From IMG/VR virus record IMGVR_UViG_3300030390_000232, positions 1 to 64,000 of that record: a DNA stretch of 64,000 nt; one strand, 5' to 3'. Position 1 is the first letter of the stretch. The number at the start of each line of letters is the position of its first letter. Made by a program: the position numbers and the translations under genes. This DNA is from a virus. The notes beneath the pieces are model-generated. The model was not told the DNA's origin. It did not search any database and saw nothing but the letters and a program-made list of their open reading frames with translations. Shown one piece after another: positions 51,266-59,108 of the stretch.

Positions 51266-52012
51266 TTAGCACCTGTAGTTACTAGGTACGAACCTAGCGG
51301 CTGTTTTTTCACGGTCTTCTTCCGAAGCTAACCTAAATTGATCTTCATATTCTTGTTTTAGCATCTGTACACGAGGCATAAGCTCGGGCACTTTCATAGC
51401 TATATAGTACGCCAGTCCTGCTACCGCGCACGGGAGGAACCTGAATGGCATATCTGCTGTCTGCGCTCCCGTACCCGCGTCTTGTATACGGCGCATACGG
51501 TAGTAATATATTTGATAAGTACTGCTTTTGTCCGGCACTGGCCATACGGTCAAGAACTGTACGTTTGTGCCTAGAGTAGTAGTGTTGTTAGAAAGAGAAC
51601 CACTTTGGTAAGTACCCGCTTGTCCTAGTCTATGGACTAATGCTTGTAGTGGTCTACCTGTAGATAGTTTGTTGGGTATAGCTGCGTACGTAGGTAAACT
51701 GATTCTGTTTAACGACAGGTCAGACTGTGATGACGCATCGCCCGCGTTTGTACGTATGTTCATCTCACATACGTCTATCGTGTCAGCGGGTAGACTATAC
51801 GTAGCATCGTCTTTTGTAAGGTCAATATAACCTTCATCTATCGTCCACAAGTTAATCCCACGATTAGCCCACTCAATGGTAAGCATGTTCATGGAACGTC
51901 TAGCCGTACGTAGGTCGTAACCCGTGCGCATCTCGCGCCCAGCGCGTTCCCACGCCTCCTCCGCTATCTCTGTAAATTGCGGATTAAATCCTGTAGTGCC
52001 TGAAGTAGTCAT
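51266..52012 (-). CDS. P22 gp4-like tail accessory/adaptor protein (248 aa)
   Basis: N-terminal helices with IAEEAWERAGREMRTGYDL and SMNMLTIEWANRGINLWTI, then a beta region with QIYYYRMRRIQDAG and a helical C-terminus (PCAVAGLAYYIAMKVPELM). This order is that of phage adaptors related to P22 gp4, which bind the portal ring; by eye the fit is fair. It goes with the gp10-like hub (42836). One-base overlap with the following small gene. Confidence 0.65.
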   Translation of the reverse strand: MTTSGTTGFNPQFTEIAEEAWERAGREMRTGYDLRTARRSMNMLTIEWANRGINLWTIDEGYIDLTKDDATYSLPADTIDVCEMNIRTNAGDASSQSDLSLNRISLPTYAAIPNKLSTGRPLQALVHRLGQAGTYQSGSLSNNTTTLGTNVQFLTVWPVPDKSSTYQIYYYRMRRIQDAGTGAQTADMPFRFLPCAVAGLAYYIAMKVPELMPRVQMLKQEYEDQFRLASEEDREKTAARFVPSNYRC

Positions 52013-52305
52013 TATTTAGTTCCACATCCGCATTTGTGTCGTCGTTTACGAGCTAAGCCACCGCCCCCAAACTTTACTGTCGCGGGTTTAGTGTTCTTAA
52101 CTACCGTTTTGCCCTTTGCGCCTTCCCGCTTCTTTTTCTTAGCAGTGGCTGCACGTTGGCCTTTAGTTAGCGAGTTCGCTTTGTTGCGCGGTAAGCAACG
52201 GTCTGGGTTTTTCTTGTCTTTTGATGTGCCACACTTACCTTTGACCTTACCATCAGTACCGACACGAACCCAGTCTTGGTCAACCCATTTCTTTAGATCG
52301 CCCAT
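52012..52305 (-). CDS. DUF5872-like small basic protein (97 aa)
   Basis: Opens WVDQDWVRVGTDGKVKGKCG, then NPDRCLPRNKANSLTKGQRA, then a Lys/Arg-rich tail with KFGGGGLARKRRHKCGCG. The pattern 'W-V-R-V, CG, P-x-C-x-P, kA, T-x-x-Q-R' corresponds, from memory, to DUF5872, a family without known function found in phages and in viruses of algae. The cysteines could bind zinc. It overlaps the adjacent tiny gene by one base (TAATG). Confidence 0.6.
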   Translation of the reverse strand: MGDLKKWVDQDWVRVGTDGKVKGKCGTSKDKKNPDRCLPRNKANSLTKGQRAATAKKKKREGAKGKTVVKNTKPATVKFGGGGLARKRRHKCGCGTK

Positions 52306-52466
52306 TATTTCTTCTTACCTTTAGAACCTTTAGCGTAATTAGGGTCTTTGCAATACTTAGAAGCTGCCATATTAGCATATGCGCTAGGGTAAGTATCGAA
52401 GGTACGTTTCGCCCACGACTTACCCTTAGAACATATTTTACCACCAGACTTATAGTATCTGCGCAT
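52305..52466 (-). CDS. Tiny conserved Lys/Cys-rich protein (53 aa)
   Basis: MRRYYKSGGKICSKGKSWAK, then RTFDTYPSAYANMAASKYCK and a Lys-rich end. The 'GGKIC..GK..AKR.F..YPSAYAN....K.C' pattern is one I have seen in many marine phage and some algal-virus proteins; the function is unknown. It shares the opening MR-x-YYK-x-GGK with the protein at 54093-54401. It is tightly packed between its neighbours. Confidence 0.65.
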   Translation of the reverse strand: MRRYYKSGGKICSKGKSWAKRTFDTYPSAYANMAASKYCKDPNYAKGSKGKKK

Positions 52467-52468
52467 CA

Positions 52469-52822
52469 CTACCTCATTTTACACTTACGGACGCCTTTCT
52501 TGGCCTTGCCCACACCGCGAACTTTACCGCCTTTTTTGAATTTAGGTTTTTTATCCTTAACAGTTACCACTTTACTGTCGCCTTCTTGCGTTTTTTTAGA
52601 CCCAAAACCACGTTTACTAAGTCCATCTTGTAAGTCTTCGGAAAGAGAACCCTCTCCACCCTGCTTACGCCCGTACGCTAACGCTGCATTAAAACTTGCG
52701 CGTTGTTCTTCCGTAAACCCAACTTCGTTTGCTTCCCTTTTTGTTAGGTTCTTACCAGTAGAAATATGATACCCGAAAGCATCTTTATCTTTAAGGCGTT
52801 CATACGTCTCTTTAGCACTCAT
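52469..52822 (-). CDS. Basic protein with C-terminal GGKVRG/CKMR tag (117 aa)
   Basis: The helical, charged body (SAKETYERLKDKDAFGYHIS, then EEQRASFNAALAYGRKQ) ends in a 20-residue basic tag KKGGKVRGVGKAKKGVRKCK plus MR. The same tag closes the next two proteins upstream. The body has no known fold. It may bind DNA or be carried into the capsid by the tag; see findings. Confidence 0.6.
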   Translation of the reverse strand: MSAKETYERLKDKDAFGYHISTGKNLTKREANEVGFTEEQRASFNAALAYGRKQGGEGSLSEDLQDGLSKRGFGSKKTQEGDSKVVTVKDKKPKFKKGGKVRGVGKAKKGVRKCKMR

Positions 52823-52824
52823 GG

Positions 52825-53562
52825 TTAGCGCATCTTACACTTACGGACGCCTTGCTTAGCAATACCTGCACCACGAACTTTACCACCATGCTTAAACGCT
52901 GGGGCTTCGCGGTTTTTCCTACGTCTAGCGCCAGCATTCATACCTTCTTGGCCAGAAATACCCGCACTCGAACCTGAGTCTGACTGCATTGCGTCTGCAC
53001 GGGTTTTAGCCGCTGCTAGTCGGTCAGCCGAACCTTGTTTTTTCTTACCAACATTGCTTGGACTGAAAAAATCGGCGTTAGCTGCTGCGTTAGACTTACG
53101 CTGGGCAGCTTTACCTGCGCCAACTTCGGTTGCTACAGTATTGTCAGCAGACCTATTCGCTTTGGAACCTACAGTGTCCTTTGCTCTAGTTACAGCATTT
53201 GAGCCTTTTGGTAGCGACGCTTCTAAATCCGCAGAACTTAAACCTTTAGGGTTCTTGCCCTTAGTAGGATTAGCCATAGCTGTAAAGTTAGGCTTCTTCT
53301 TAGTGCCACCAACTTTGGCTGTGCCTTCGCTAACATTAGTCTTAGTAGTGACTTTTTTCTTAGCGGGGGCTTTAGCTTTAGCTTCAGCTTTCTTTTTCTT
53401 AGGCGGACGATTAAAGATATACCCGTAAGTATCCTTATTACCGTCTAACCCACCACCGATAACTGATTTACCTTCGGCGATACGTTCCTTTCGTCGGGCC
53501 TTAAACTTCTCTTTAGAAGCCTTACTTTTCTCTATTGTTTTCTTTATGTCTCTTCTTGGCAT
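52825..53562 (-). CDS. Basic Lys/Ala-rich protein with C-terminal GGKVRG/CKMR tag (245 aa)
   Basis: Very rich in Lys, Ala, Ser and Gly, and largely disordered (AEAKAKAPAKKKVTTKTNVS is typical, like a histone tail). It ends KHGGKVRGAGIAKQGVRKCK plus MR, the tag shared with the proteins on either side. A DNA-condensing or capsid-inner role is plausible from composition. No domain was recognised. It is spaced two bases from each neighbour. Confidence 0.6.
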   Translation of the reverse strand: MPRRDIKKTIEKSKASKEKFKARRKERIAEGKSVIGGGLDGNKDTYGYIFNRPPKKKKAEAKAKAPAKKKVTTKTNVSEGTAKVGGTKKKPNFTAMANPTKGKNPKGLSSADLEASLPKGSNAVTRAKDTVGSKANRSADNTVATEVGAGKAAQRKSNAAANADFFSPSNVGKKKQGSADRLAAAKTRADAMQSDSGSSAGISGQEGMNAGARRRKNREAPAFKHGGKVRGAGIAKQGVRKCKMR

Positions 53563-53564
53563 GA

Positions 53565-54083
53565 CTACCTCATCTTACACTTACGTACGCCTTGTTTAGC
53601 AATGCCCGCACCGCGAACTTTACCGCCTTTTTTGTACGTCTTGACCTTACCGCCTTTCTTCATAGCAGGCATTTTAGGGGGCATAGCAGGAGCACCACCG
53701 CCCATACCGGGCATAGCGGAAGGAGCACCACCGCCACCAGCGGCACGCATCATACGTTTTTTACGCTCTTCTTCCGACTCCATAGGAGCAGGGCCGCCAG
53801 CACCGGGCATGATAGGTGGAGCACCACCAAGTGATTTGCCCATAGGAGGAGCAGCGCCAGCCATTCCGCCAGCCATATATTTTTTAGTTTTCACTTTACC
53901 ACCTTTTTTGTAGTCAGATTTTTTCATGTCTACCATCTTTCCTGTCTTAGGATCAGTACCCATGTCTAAATCTTGCTTACGTTTAGTTTCTTTGCGTTTA
54001 GGGTCTTCGTTGCCTAGGCTAGCGTTTGCGTTGGCTACGTTTACTTTTTTTGCCTTAGCGCGGTCTTTAGCGGTCATCTTCAT
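53565..54083 (-). CDS. Met/Pro/Gly-rich protein with GGKV repeats and C-terminal tag (172 aa)
   Basis: Basic N-terminal part, then YKKGGKVKTKKYMAGGMAG, a Pro/Gly/Met/Ala-rich middle, and two GGKV units at the end (KKGGKVKTYKKGGKVRG, then AGIAKQGVRKCKMR). It thus has both the internal GG motif found in the ejection-protein block and the C-terminal tag of its neighbours. No enzymatic features were seen. It is probably a virion component. Confidence 0.6.
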   Translation of the reverse strand: MKMTAKDRAKAKKVNVANANASLGNEDPKRKETKRKQDLDMGTDPKTGKMVDMKKSDYKKGGKVKTKKYMAGGMAGAAPPMGKSLGGAPPIMPGAGGPAPMESEEERKKRMMRAAGGGGAPSAMPGMGGGAPAMPPKMPAMKKGGKVKTYKKGGKVRGAGIAKQGVRKCKMR

Positions 54084-54092
54084 AGGGTATAC

Positions 54093-54401
54093 CTAACATT
54101 TCCAGCGTTTGCGAGCTTGGCGAAGCCTTGAATTAGGGTCTTTAGCCGCCTTCGGAAACTGTTTCATTTGTCCAGCAGAACGCGCACAGTACGACTTTCG
54201 ACGTGATGCGCGCTTGCCAGTTGGTTTGTCTTCAGTTACTGCTGTCTTTAACTTACTACCGGGGTTATCCCGACGATACTTAGCTACACCTTTGGCGGTC
54301 ATGCCAGCACCAGATTTGGTAGGGCGTTTCTGCCCGCCGCCTATGGTGTGGCCCTTCATAGAGCCTTTGACCTTACCGCCTTTCTTGTAGTAAGCGCGCA
54401 T
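54093..54401 (-). CDS. DUF6321-like small basic protein (102 aa)
   Basis: N-terminal MRAYYKKGGKVKG, then GMTAKGVAKYRRDNPGSKLK, KRASRRKSYCARSAGQMK and a final DPNSRLRQARKRWKC. The 'R-R-K-S-[FY]-C-A-R ... D-P-N-S-R ... R-K-W-x-C' pattern is that of DUF6321 as I remember it, a family of unknown function in phages and algal viruses. Two conserved cysteines may bind metal or cross-link. It overlaps the next structural gene by one base. Confidence 0.65.
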   Translation of the reverse strand: MRAYYKKGGKVKGSMKGHTIGGGQKRPTKSGAGMTAKGVAKYRRDNPGSKLKTAVTEDKPTGKRASRRKSYCARSAGQMKQFPKAAKDPNSRLRQARKRWKC

Positions 54402-54793
54402 TAGAATATCTTCCGCATCTCAACTATAATAGTTGTCTGCTCACCAGTGGTACCCATGCTAGCCGACTGCACAATTAGATCACCCGTTGGATTAGCGCCT
54501 TCTTGGGTTACGCCGCCCCAACCACCTAGAGTAAAATCAAAGCAGTAGTTCTGGCTGTCCAAGACGCCTGCGGCGATTAATACGTCTACATCAGCGTCCC
54601 ATTGTAGCCTGCACTGGGCATCGTGCGACGCAGATAGCCACACGCGTTCAACAGCAACGGCTGTGTAGTCCTTAGTGCTAATATCAACCAAAGTATCACT
54701 TTGCGAACCCGTATCGTTAAATGTCTGCGTATGTTTAAGAACTAACTTACGAGCAGTATCGGCTAGCGTTGTTGTAATCGTTGGATTAGCCAT
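54401..54793 (-). CDS. Hypothetical structural protein (130 aa)
   Basis: Beta-rich protein (LADTARKLVLKHTQTFNDTG, then VQSASMGTTGEQTTIIVEMR). Its place in the capsid block suggests a minor capsid or decoration protein. No family was recognised. One-base overlap with the DUF6321-like gene. Confidence 0.6.
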   Translation of the reverse strand: MANPTITTTLADTARKLVLKHTQTFNDTGSQSDTLVDISTKDYTAVAVERVWLSASHDAQCRLQWDADVDVLIAAGVLDSQNYCFDFTLGGWGGVTQEGANPTGDLIVQSASMGTTGEQTTIIVEMRKIF

Positions 54794-54812
54794 AATCTAT
54801 ACTCCCGAGTTA

Positions 54813-55355
54813 TTAGCTAAACGCCATTGTGCCAGTTTTACCTGTACCTAAGTGTTGTAAGTCCATAGTTACAGTCCATTTGCCTTCTGCATAGCAGACA
54901 AAATAGATGTAAGAACCAATACTTAGCAGGTTAGTAGCAGCAGATGCTGGGGTGAACGTAATTTTAGTGTCTGTGACAACAGAAGTATCGAAAGTCACTG
55001 CATTAGTTGCTCGGCTTTCAATTACTTGCCCTGCTTCAAACGTATCAGTACCAGCACAATCAAAACGTAACGTGTTAGTACCGCCGGTAGTGTCTACACT
55101 CTGCACGTGTACACAAATAGTACCTAGAGTAGCCGCTGGAAGCGTAGTAACCTGCGCCGCCGCCCCAGTAAATGGGTTTACATTAAGGCCAGCTACATAA
55201 GTTACAGTACCAGAAGTAGCTTTAGCAGTAACTGTTTGCCCTGCTAAAGAAGGTTTTTGTGGTCGGATAGTGATAGCGCCAGTAGTGCTATCTTTTGTAA
55301 TGCTAGTAAACCCATTTTCCGAGCGGACTGGGCCGTTAAAAGTTGTATTCGCCAT
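54813..55355 (-). CDS. Putative head decoration/structural protein (180 aa)
   Basis: Starts MANTTFNGPVRSENGFTSIT, followed by Thr/Ala/Val-rich beta segments with repeats (VTTLPAATLGTICVHVQSVD). This beginning is common in phage proteins that lie just after the capsid gene. It is the first gene after the terminator at 55431, with AGGAG six bases before the ATG, so its transcription depends on read-through or on an unseen promoter. Confidence 0.6.
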   Translation of the reverse strand: MANTTFNGPVRSENGFTSITKDSTTGAITIRPQKPSLAGQTVTAKATSGTVTYVAGLNVNPFTGAAAQVTTLPAATLGTICVHVQSVDTTGGTNTLRFDCAGTDTFEAGQVIESRATNAVTFDTSVVTDTKITFTPASAATNLLSIGSYIYFVCYAEGKWTVTMDLQHLGTGKTGTMAFS

Positions 55356-55430
55356 GAGAATCTCCTGTCGTGGCTAGTGTCTACCTGCGGTATTACGGGT
55401 AGTCAGGGATTAGAATCTTTAATGTATACC

Positions 55431-55457
55431 AAAAAGAAAGGGAGCGCAAGGCTCCCT
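55431..55457 (-). terminator. Intrinsic terminator after the capsid gene (leftward)
   Basis: Read on the minus strand: stem AGGGAGC / GCTCCCT with a 5-base loop, then TTCTTTTT. It lies about 25 bases after the capsid stop. It should shut off or thin transcription beyond the capsid gene, giving more capsid than tail mRNA. Confidence 0.85.
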
Positions 55458-55481
55458 CTCAGTCTTACTTTACTTGGTCGA

Positions 55482-56384
55482 TTAAGCACCACAGCCAAAG
55501 ATGGCTAATGGGTCAGAAACACCAAAAGAGTAACGCTCACGAGCTTTATAACGACTGTTACCAGTGTCAAAATCCGCGTCCATAGACGTAGACATTTTTG
55601 AACGAGTAAAGTGCTTTAAGCCATTAGGGATGTCAGTGGTTAGAAACCAGTTCCCTGTGTCAGTTAAGTAATGGTTAACTGCGTATCCGCCGGGAACCAC
55701 ACCATTGCTAACGATAGCATTGACGTCGTTATCAGCAGTACCCACTCGACCCTCAGTCTCCAACAAACGAGTTGCAACGAATTGCAAGTCAGATGGGATA
55801 ATGAGTTTCTTAGGACGTGCAGCGATTTTTAAGCCACGCTCGTCAGTCCACTTACCAATCTGAATAACTGCATTCTCAAGTGAAGTTTCGTTAAGGTCAA
55901 CGTCACCACCAGTGTTTGAGTTAGAACCACCACTTACTAAGTTATGGGCATTGCCTACTAGAGACTCGCCATCACCGTAAGTAACAGTAGATACAAACGC
56001 GTTATTCAAAATAGAAGCAGCTTTAACTTGCTTCGTGTACGCCATAGCGCGAGCTAATGCTTTAGTGTAACGACCCGATAAAGAATCGTACAGGTTATCT
56101 TCAATCGCTTCTTCAGTGATTGCGAAACCCATAGCAACAGTTTCGTGCGTGTAGCGTGCAGTGAATGCTTCTTGCGCTGTATCGTATTCGATAGATGCGC
56201 CTTCAGCTTTTGTGCCTGCTGCGCCGAAGCCAGACAATTTAGTTTCTTCCTCAAACGAGCGGTCAGAAGTCTCTGTTTCAAAGATTTCTTTATGCTCTTC
56301 ACCGTACTTGGCATATTCTAAACCAAATAAAGCGTTAAGGCCGGGTAATAACTCCTTGAGGAGCTGGGATCTTGAAATAGCCAT
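55482..56384 (-). CDS. Major capsid protein, Mu gpT-like (300 aa)
   Basis: The N-terminal helix (SRSQLLKELLPGLNALFGLE) and the later segments THETVAMGFAITEEAIEDNL, ARAMAYTKQVKAASILNNAF, KKLIIPSDLQFVATRLLETE and WFLTTDIPNGLKHFTRSKMS read as a Mu gpT-type HK97-fold shell protein. The size is right for an uncleaved or short-armed form. It follows scaffold and decoration genes, and a strong terminator is just downstream. A co-encoded GroES-like protein may help it fold. Confidence 0.85.
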   Translation of the reverse strand: MAISRSQLLKELLPGLNALFGLEYAKYGEEHKEIFETETSDRSFEEETKLSGFGAAGTKAEGASIEYDTAQEAFTARYTHETVAMGFAITEEAIEDNLYDSLSGRYTKALARAMAYTKQVKAASILNNAFVSTVTYGDGESLVGNAHNLVSGGSNSNTGGDVDLNETSLENAVIQIGKWTDERGLKIAARPKKLIIPSDLQFVATRLLETEGRVGTADNDVNAIVSNGVVPGGYAVNHYLTDTGNWFLTTDIPNGLKHFTRSKMSTSMDADFDTGNSRYKARERYSFGVSDPLAIFGCGA

Positions 56385-56398
56385 TGTTTAATATCCTC

Positions 56399-57028
56399 TT
56401 ATGACGTAACGTCGCCGTTAGCGAAGGCATGAAAATTGCCGTTAAATTTAACCAGTAAGTCAGTGAATTCATCACCAACTTCTGACTCACCACGATCGCT
56501 AAAACCAACAATCTTAAAGCCCGCAGTTGTATCTACTGCTGTAGCATCTACAGCTAGTGTTGATTTACCAGTAGTAGTACTTACGTCGTCAGTATCTGGA
56601 GTGGATGGGAAGAACGTATTACGCCCCAAGAAAGCCTGTGCAACAGTTCCGTCAGCTTGTGCTTGGAAAGTTACGCCCGGATCAACTACAACGTAGGCAA
56701 TAATATCAGTCCCAGTTGGAGCCACAGTGCCAGCAGGGTAGCGCTGGTCAAAAACCAACTGCCCTTGAGCATTAACATATTCACAACCAACAAAAACACC
56801 TAAAGCGCCGCCGTTAGCAACAGCAGCAAAGTTGTTAGTATCGTTTGCACTGCCTGTTTTAACAGACAATTGGACAAAGCCGTCTTTTAAGATAACAACA
56901 GAACCATAGCCCATTTGCACGGCGTAGCCAGCAGGGTTGATTTTAAATGCGTCCCGCGCACCACAGTATGGTGAGCCGTCAGCGTTCTTTACGGGAACTA
57001 GCCCGTATGGAGTAGCTGTAGAAGCCAT
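56399..57028 (-). CDS. Capsid-associated structural protein (209 aa)
   Basis: Opens MASTATPYGLVPVKNADGSP with beta segments (GSVVILKDGFVQLSVKTG, ALGVFVGCEYVNAQGQLVF) typical of proteins encoded next to the capsid in marine podovirus-like genomes. It is likely a decoration or pentamer-associated protein. No motif was seen. It is separated from the capsid gene by 14 bases. Confidence 0.65.
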   Translation of the reverse strand: MASTATPYGLVPVKNADGSPYCGARDAFKINPAGYAVQMGYGSVVILKDGFVQLSVKTGSANDTNNFAAVANGGALGVFVGCEYVNAQGQLVFDQRYPAGTVAPTGTDIIAYVVVDPGVTFQAQADGTVAQAFLGRNTFFPSTPDTDDVSTTTGKSTLAVDATAVDTTAGFKIVGFSDRGESEVGDEFTDLLVKFNGNFHAFANGDVTS

Positions 57029-57063
57029 TTTAGAATTCCTCTAAAAAATTAAGTTAAGTCTGT

Positions 57064-57510
57064 TTAGCCTTTGCCAAACGAGACTGACGTTTTCCTATCG
57101 TTAAAGATAGGCATTCGTGGATCATTTTCACGCATCAAGTTGTTATCCACCGCATTCATCTGATTTTTAGTTTCCTGAGCATAGTATTCTCTACGCTGCT
57201 GTAACATCTCATCAGGCATCTTGCATAGCATTAGACCGCCAATAACAATGTTGTCTTTGAACTTATCGCTCTCAGTAACAACCATTGTGATCTCGGGGTG
57301 GTCTTCTGCGCGTACGGGTACCCAACCTTCGCGTAATTTTGAGTTAATGTTACCGGCATCGGTAGCGCCTAACGTACTAATACGAACCCATTTGAACGCA
57401 TACCCCGGTTCTGGAGTTGGTTCAGGTAAGATGCTTGGGGCTTCCCATTGTCTAGGTGCCGCAGTTTTCTCACGGGTTTCTTGGTCGCGTTTGATTCTAT
57501 TATCAGCCAT
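57064..57510 (-). CDS. Conserved protein between scaffold and capsid genes (148 aa)
   Basis: Pattern with YAFKWVRISTLGATDAGNI, then REGWVPVRAEDHPE, FKDNIVIGGLMLCKMPDEML, and a charged helical tail ending SFGKG. I recall similar proteins in the same position in other marine phages; the function is unknown, possibly capsid assembly. The ATG at 57510 has GAGGA nine to ten bases upstream; an ATG at 57519 lies too near that site. Confidence 0.65.
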   Translation of the reverse strand: MADNRIKRDQETREKTAAPRQWEAPSILPEPTPEPGYAFKWVRISTLGATDAGNINSKLREGWVPVRAEDHPEITMVVTESDKFKDNIVIGGLMLCKMPDEMLQQRREYYAQETKNQMNAVDNNLMRENDPRMPIFNDRKTSVSFGKG

Positions 57511-57511
57511 G

Positions 57512-58510
57512 TTACACATTCCTCATATCTTGAACTAGTTGTTTGGCGTACTGCTCATTAGACAGTCCCAAACGTTTGGCAAGCCGTACTTGTGTTTGCG
57601 TTAAAGTGACCTTTTTAGGGGCCGTGCTCCGCGTAGCGGGGGCAACCACATTAGCTCGTTTCTTTTTCGGTGCATCCTCGAACTTGTCGGGGAAGATTTG
57701 TCGCATACGAGTATCAATCTTCTCGTAGTATTCATCACTGTCAGTACTCATACCTTCAGCAATGAGTTTGTTGTGTATGCCCATTGCTAGGCTGTTCATC
57801 TCTAGGTCTGTTTCAAACCAAGGATTTTTAGCTACCCATTCTTCAGCACGTTTGTTGTCTTGTGCTGAGGCGTTGTCAGGTATTGTTACACTAGAAGTAT
57901 CCTCTTGTAAAGGCTGGGGCTTAAAGTTTTGTAACTTATCAGCCTTTATCTTCGCAGTGGTTAACTTATCCTGCGCTTCTAGGACCTTATCCGCATCGCC
58001 TGCGTCATAAGCCGCTTTGTACGCTTTCTTAGCTGTTAGAACTTCGACAGCAGTGCTCCGCTTGGCCTGTTCTAACATAGCTTCACGGTTCTTATCCACA
58101 TCACTTTTTAAAGTTTTGTTTTCGTCAGCCAATTTCTTGGCGAACTCAACAGCTTCTTGGCGCTCGCGTTCTGCCGCTTCCTTAGCTCGACGCTCGTCGT
58201 GGTAGCCTTTCTGTATCTTGTTTATACGCTTCTTGACCTTAGAAGAGTAACCTTCAAGTTCTTGCTCAGTTACATCCTCTGGTGCTTCAGAAGCCTCACG
58301 CCCTTGATCTTCTTCAGGGGTATCATCAATGATTTCAATGTCATCATCATCATCATCTTCTTCTTCAATTTCGACTTCTTGCTCCTTTTTATAGTCGTCC
58401 TCGGTTTTCTTACCACTAAGGTCGATTTCTACGGAACCCGAGTCCTCGATTTCTGTTTCTTTGTCCTCACTCTCGTGAGGGAATTCAAACTTCACTTCTT
58501 CAAATGGCAT
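57512..58510 (-). CDS. Scaffold-like protein (332 aa)
   Basis: The strongly acidic first 90 residues (including a run of Asp), a central coiled coil (KRINKIQKGYHDERRAKEAA onwards to about 190) and a basic C-terminal end (RLAKRLGLSNEQYAKQL) follow the plan of phage scaffold proteins. The basic C-terminal helix would contact the shell. It lies between the GroES-like gene and the capsid genes, as in other podoviruses. Confidence 0.8.
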   Translation of the reverse strand: MPFEEVKFEFPHESEDKETEIEDSGSVEIDLSGKKTEDDYKKEQEVEIEEEDDDDDDIEIIDDTPEEDQGREASEAPEDVTEQELEGYSSKVKKRINKIQKGYHDERRAKEAAERERQEAVEFAKKLADENKTLKSDVDKNREAMLEQAKRSTAVEVLTAKKAYKAAYDAGDADKVLEAQDKLTTAKIKADKLQNFKPQPLQEDTSSVTIPDNASAQDNKRAEEWVAKNPWFETDLEMNSLAMGIHNKLIAEGMSTDSDEYYEKIDTRMRQIFPDKFEDAPKKKRANVVAPATRSTAPKKVTLTQTQVRLAKRLGLSNEQYAKQLVQDMRNV

Positions 58511-58522
58511 GATTATTTCCTC

Positions 58523-58918
58523 TTACGCGTGCGTGATACCACGAGGGTCGTCGATAACGGCCTCAATAGAATCATCGTTCATTAGGCGGTACTCTTTACC
58601 AGATACGGTAAATCGTGTTCCGGTGTTCATACGAAACATTACGTAGTCGCCGACTTTACACCACGGCTTCCCACTGAATCGCTCTTTGTCGGTATAGGCT
58701 TGGTCGCCCATATCTAGCACAATGCCCATGATGGACATAATGTATTCACGTTTAAGTACAGAGTCAGTCTTGATAAGACCACCTTCGTACTCTGTTTCCA
58801 CTTCAGGTAAGGCTACTAACACACGATAGCCCACAGGTTTTGGTAATTGCGCCTCAAAAGTAGCTTCTTGCTGCTCCTTTCGTATGTGCGGGGGCACGGC
58901 GAGGATTGAATCAGTCAT
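58523..58918 (-). CDS. GroES-like co-chaperonin (131 aa)
   Basis: Residues about 24-125 have the GroES pattern: PKPVGYRVLVALP, a mobile-loop-like part TEYEGGLIKTDSVL, IMGIVLDMGD, VGDYVMFRMNTG and EYRLMNDDSIEAVID. The N-terminal 20 residues are extra. Phage co-chaperonins such as T4 gp31 work with host GroEL to fold the capsid protein; its location among head genes fits. The start at 58918 or 58921 follows GGAAG, overlapping the previous gene by about eight bases. The mobile loop lacks a clear hydrophobic I-V-L tripeptide except the GGLI segment. Confidence 0.75.
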   Translation of the reverse strand: MTDSILAVPPHIRKEQQEATFEAQLPKPVGYRVLVALPEVETEYEGGLIKTDSVLKREYIMSIMGIVLDMGDQAYTDKERFSGKPWCKVGDYVMFRMNTGTRFTVSGKEYRLMNDDSIEAVIDDPRGITHA

Positions 58919-59108
58919 CATCTTCTTCCAAATAGTTTTTAGCGAGGTCTTCGATATGGTTTAGACAGGCATCGTATCCTCGGGTTTTACCTGTTAGTTC
59001 TCTATATTCAGCGTAGGTATTAGCCCCGCCTCCACAGAGAAATTCTTGCAAGGATTCTTTATCCTCGTTAACTTTGTCGCGCAGTACGTCAAATACTGTT
59101 TTAGCCAT
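58911..59108 (-). CDS. Small acidic hypothetical protein (65 aa)
   Basis: Helical acidic protein (VFDVLRDKVNEDKESLQEFL) with GGGANTYAEYRELTGKTRGY in the middle and an acidic end. Comparable small genes lie after portals in related phages. It starts in the portal stop (one-base overlap). The role is unknown. Confidence 0.6.
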   Translation of the reverse strand: MAKTVFDVLRDKVNEDKESLQEFLCGGGANTYAEYRELTGKTRGYDACLNHIEDLAKNYLEEDDD

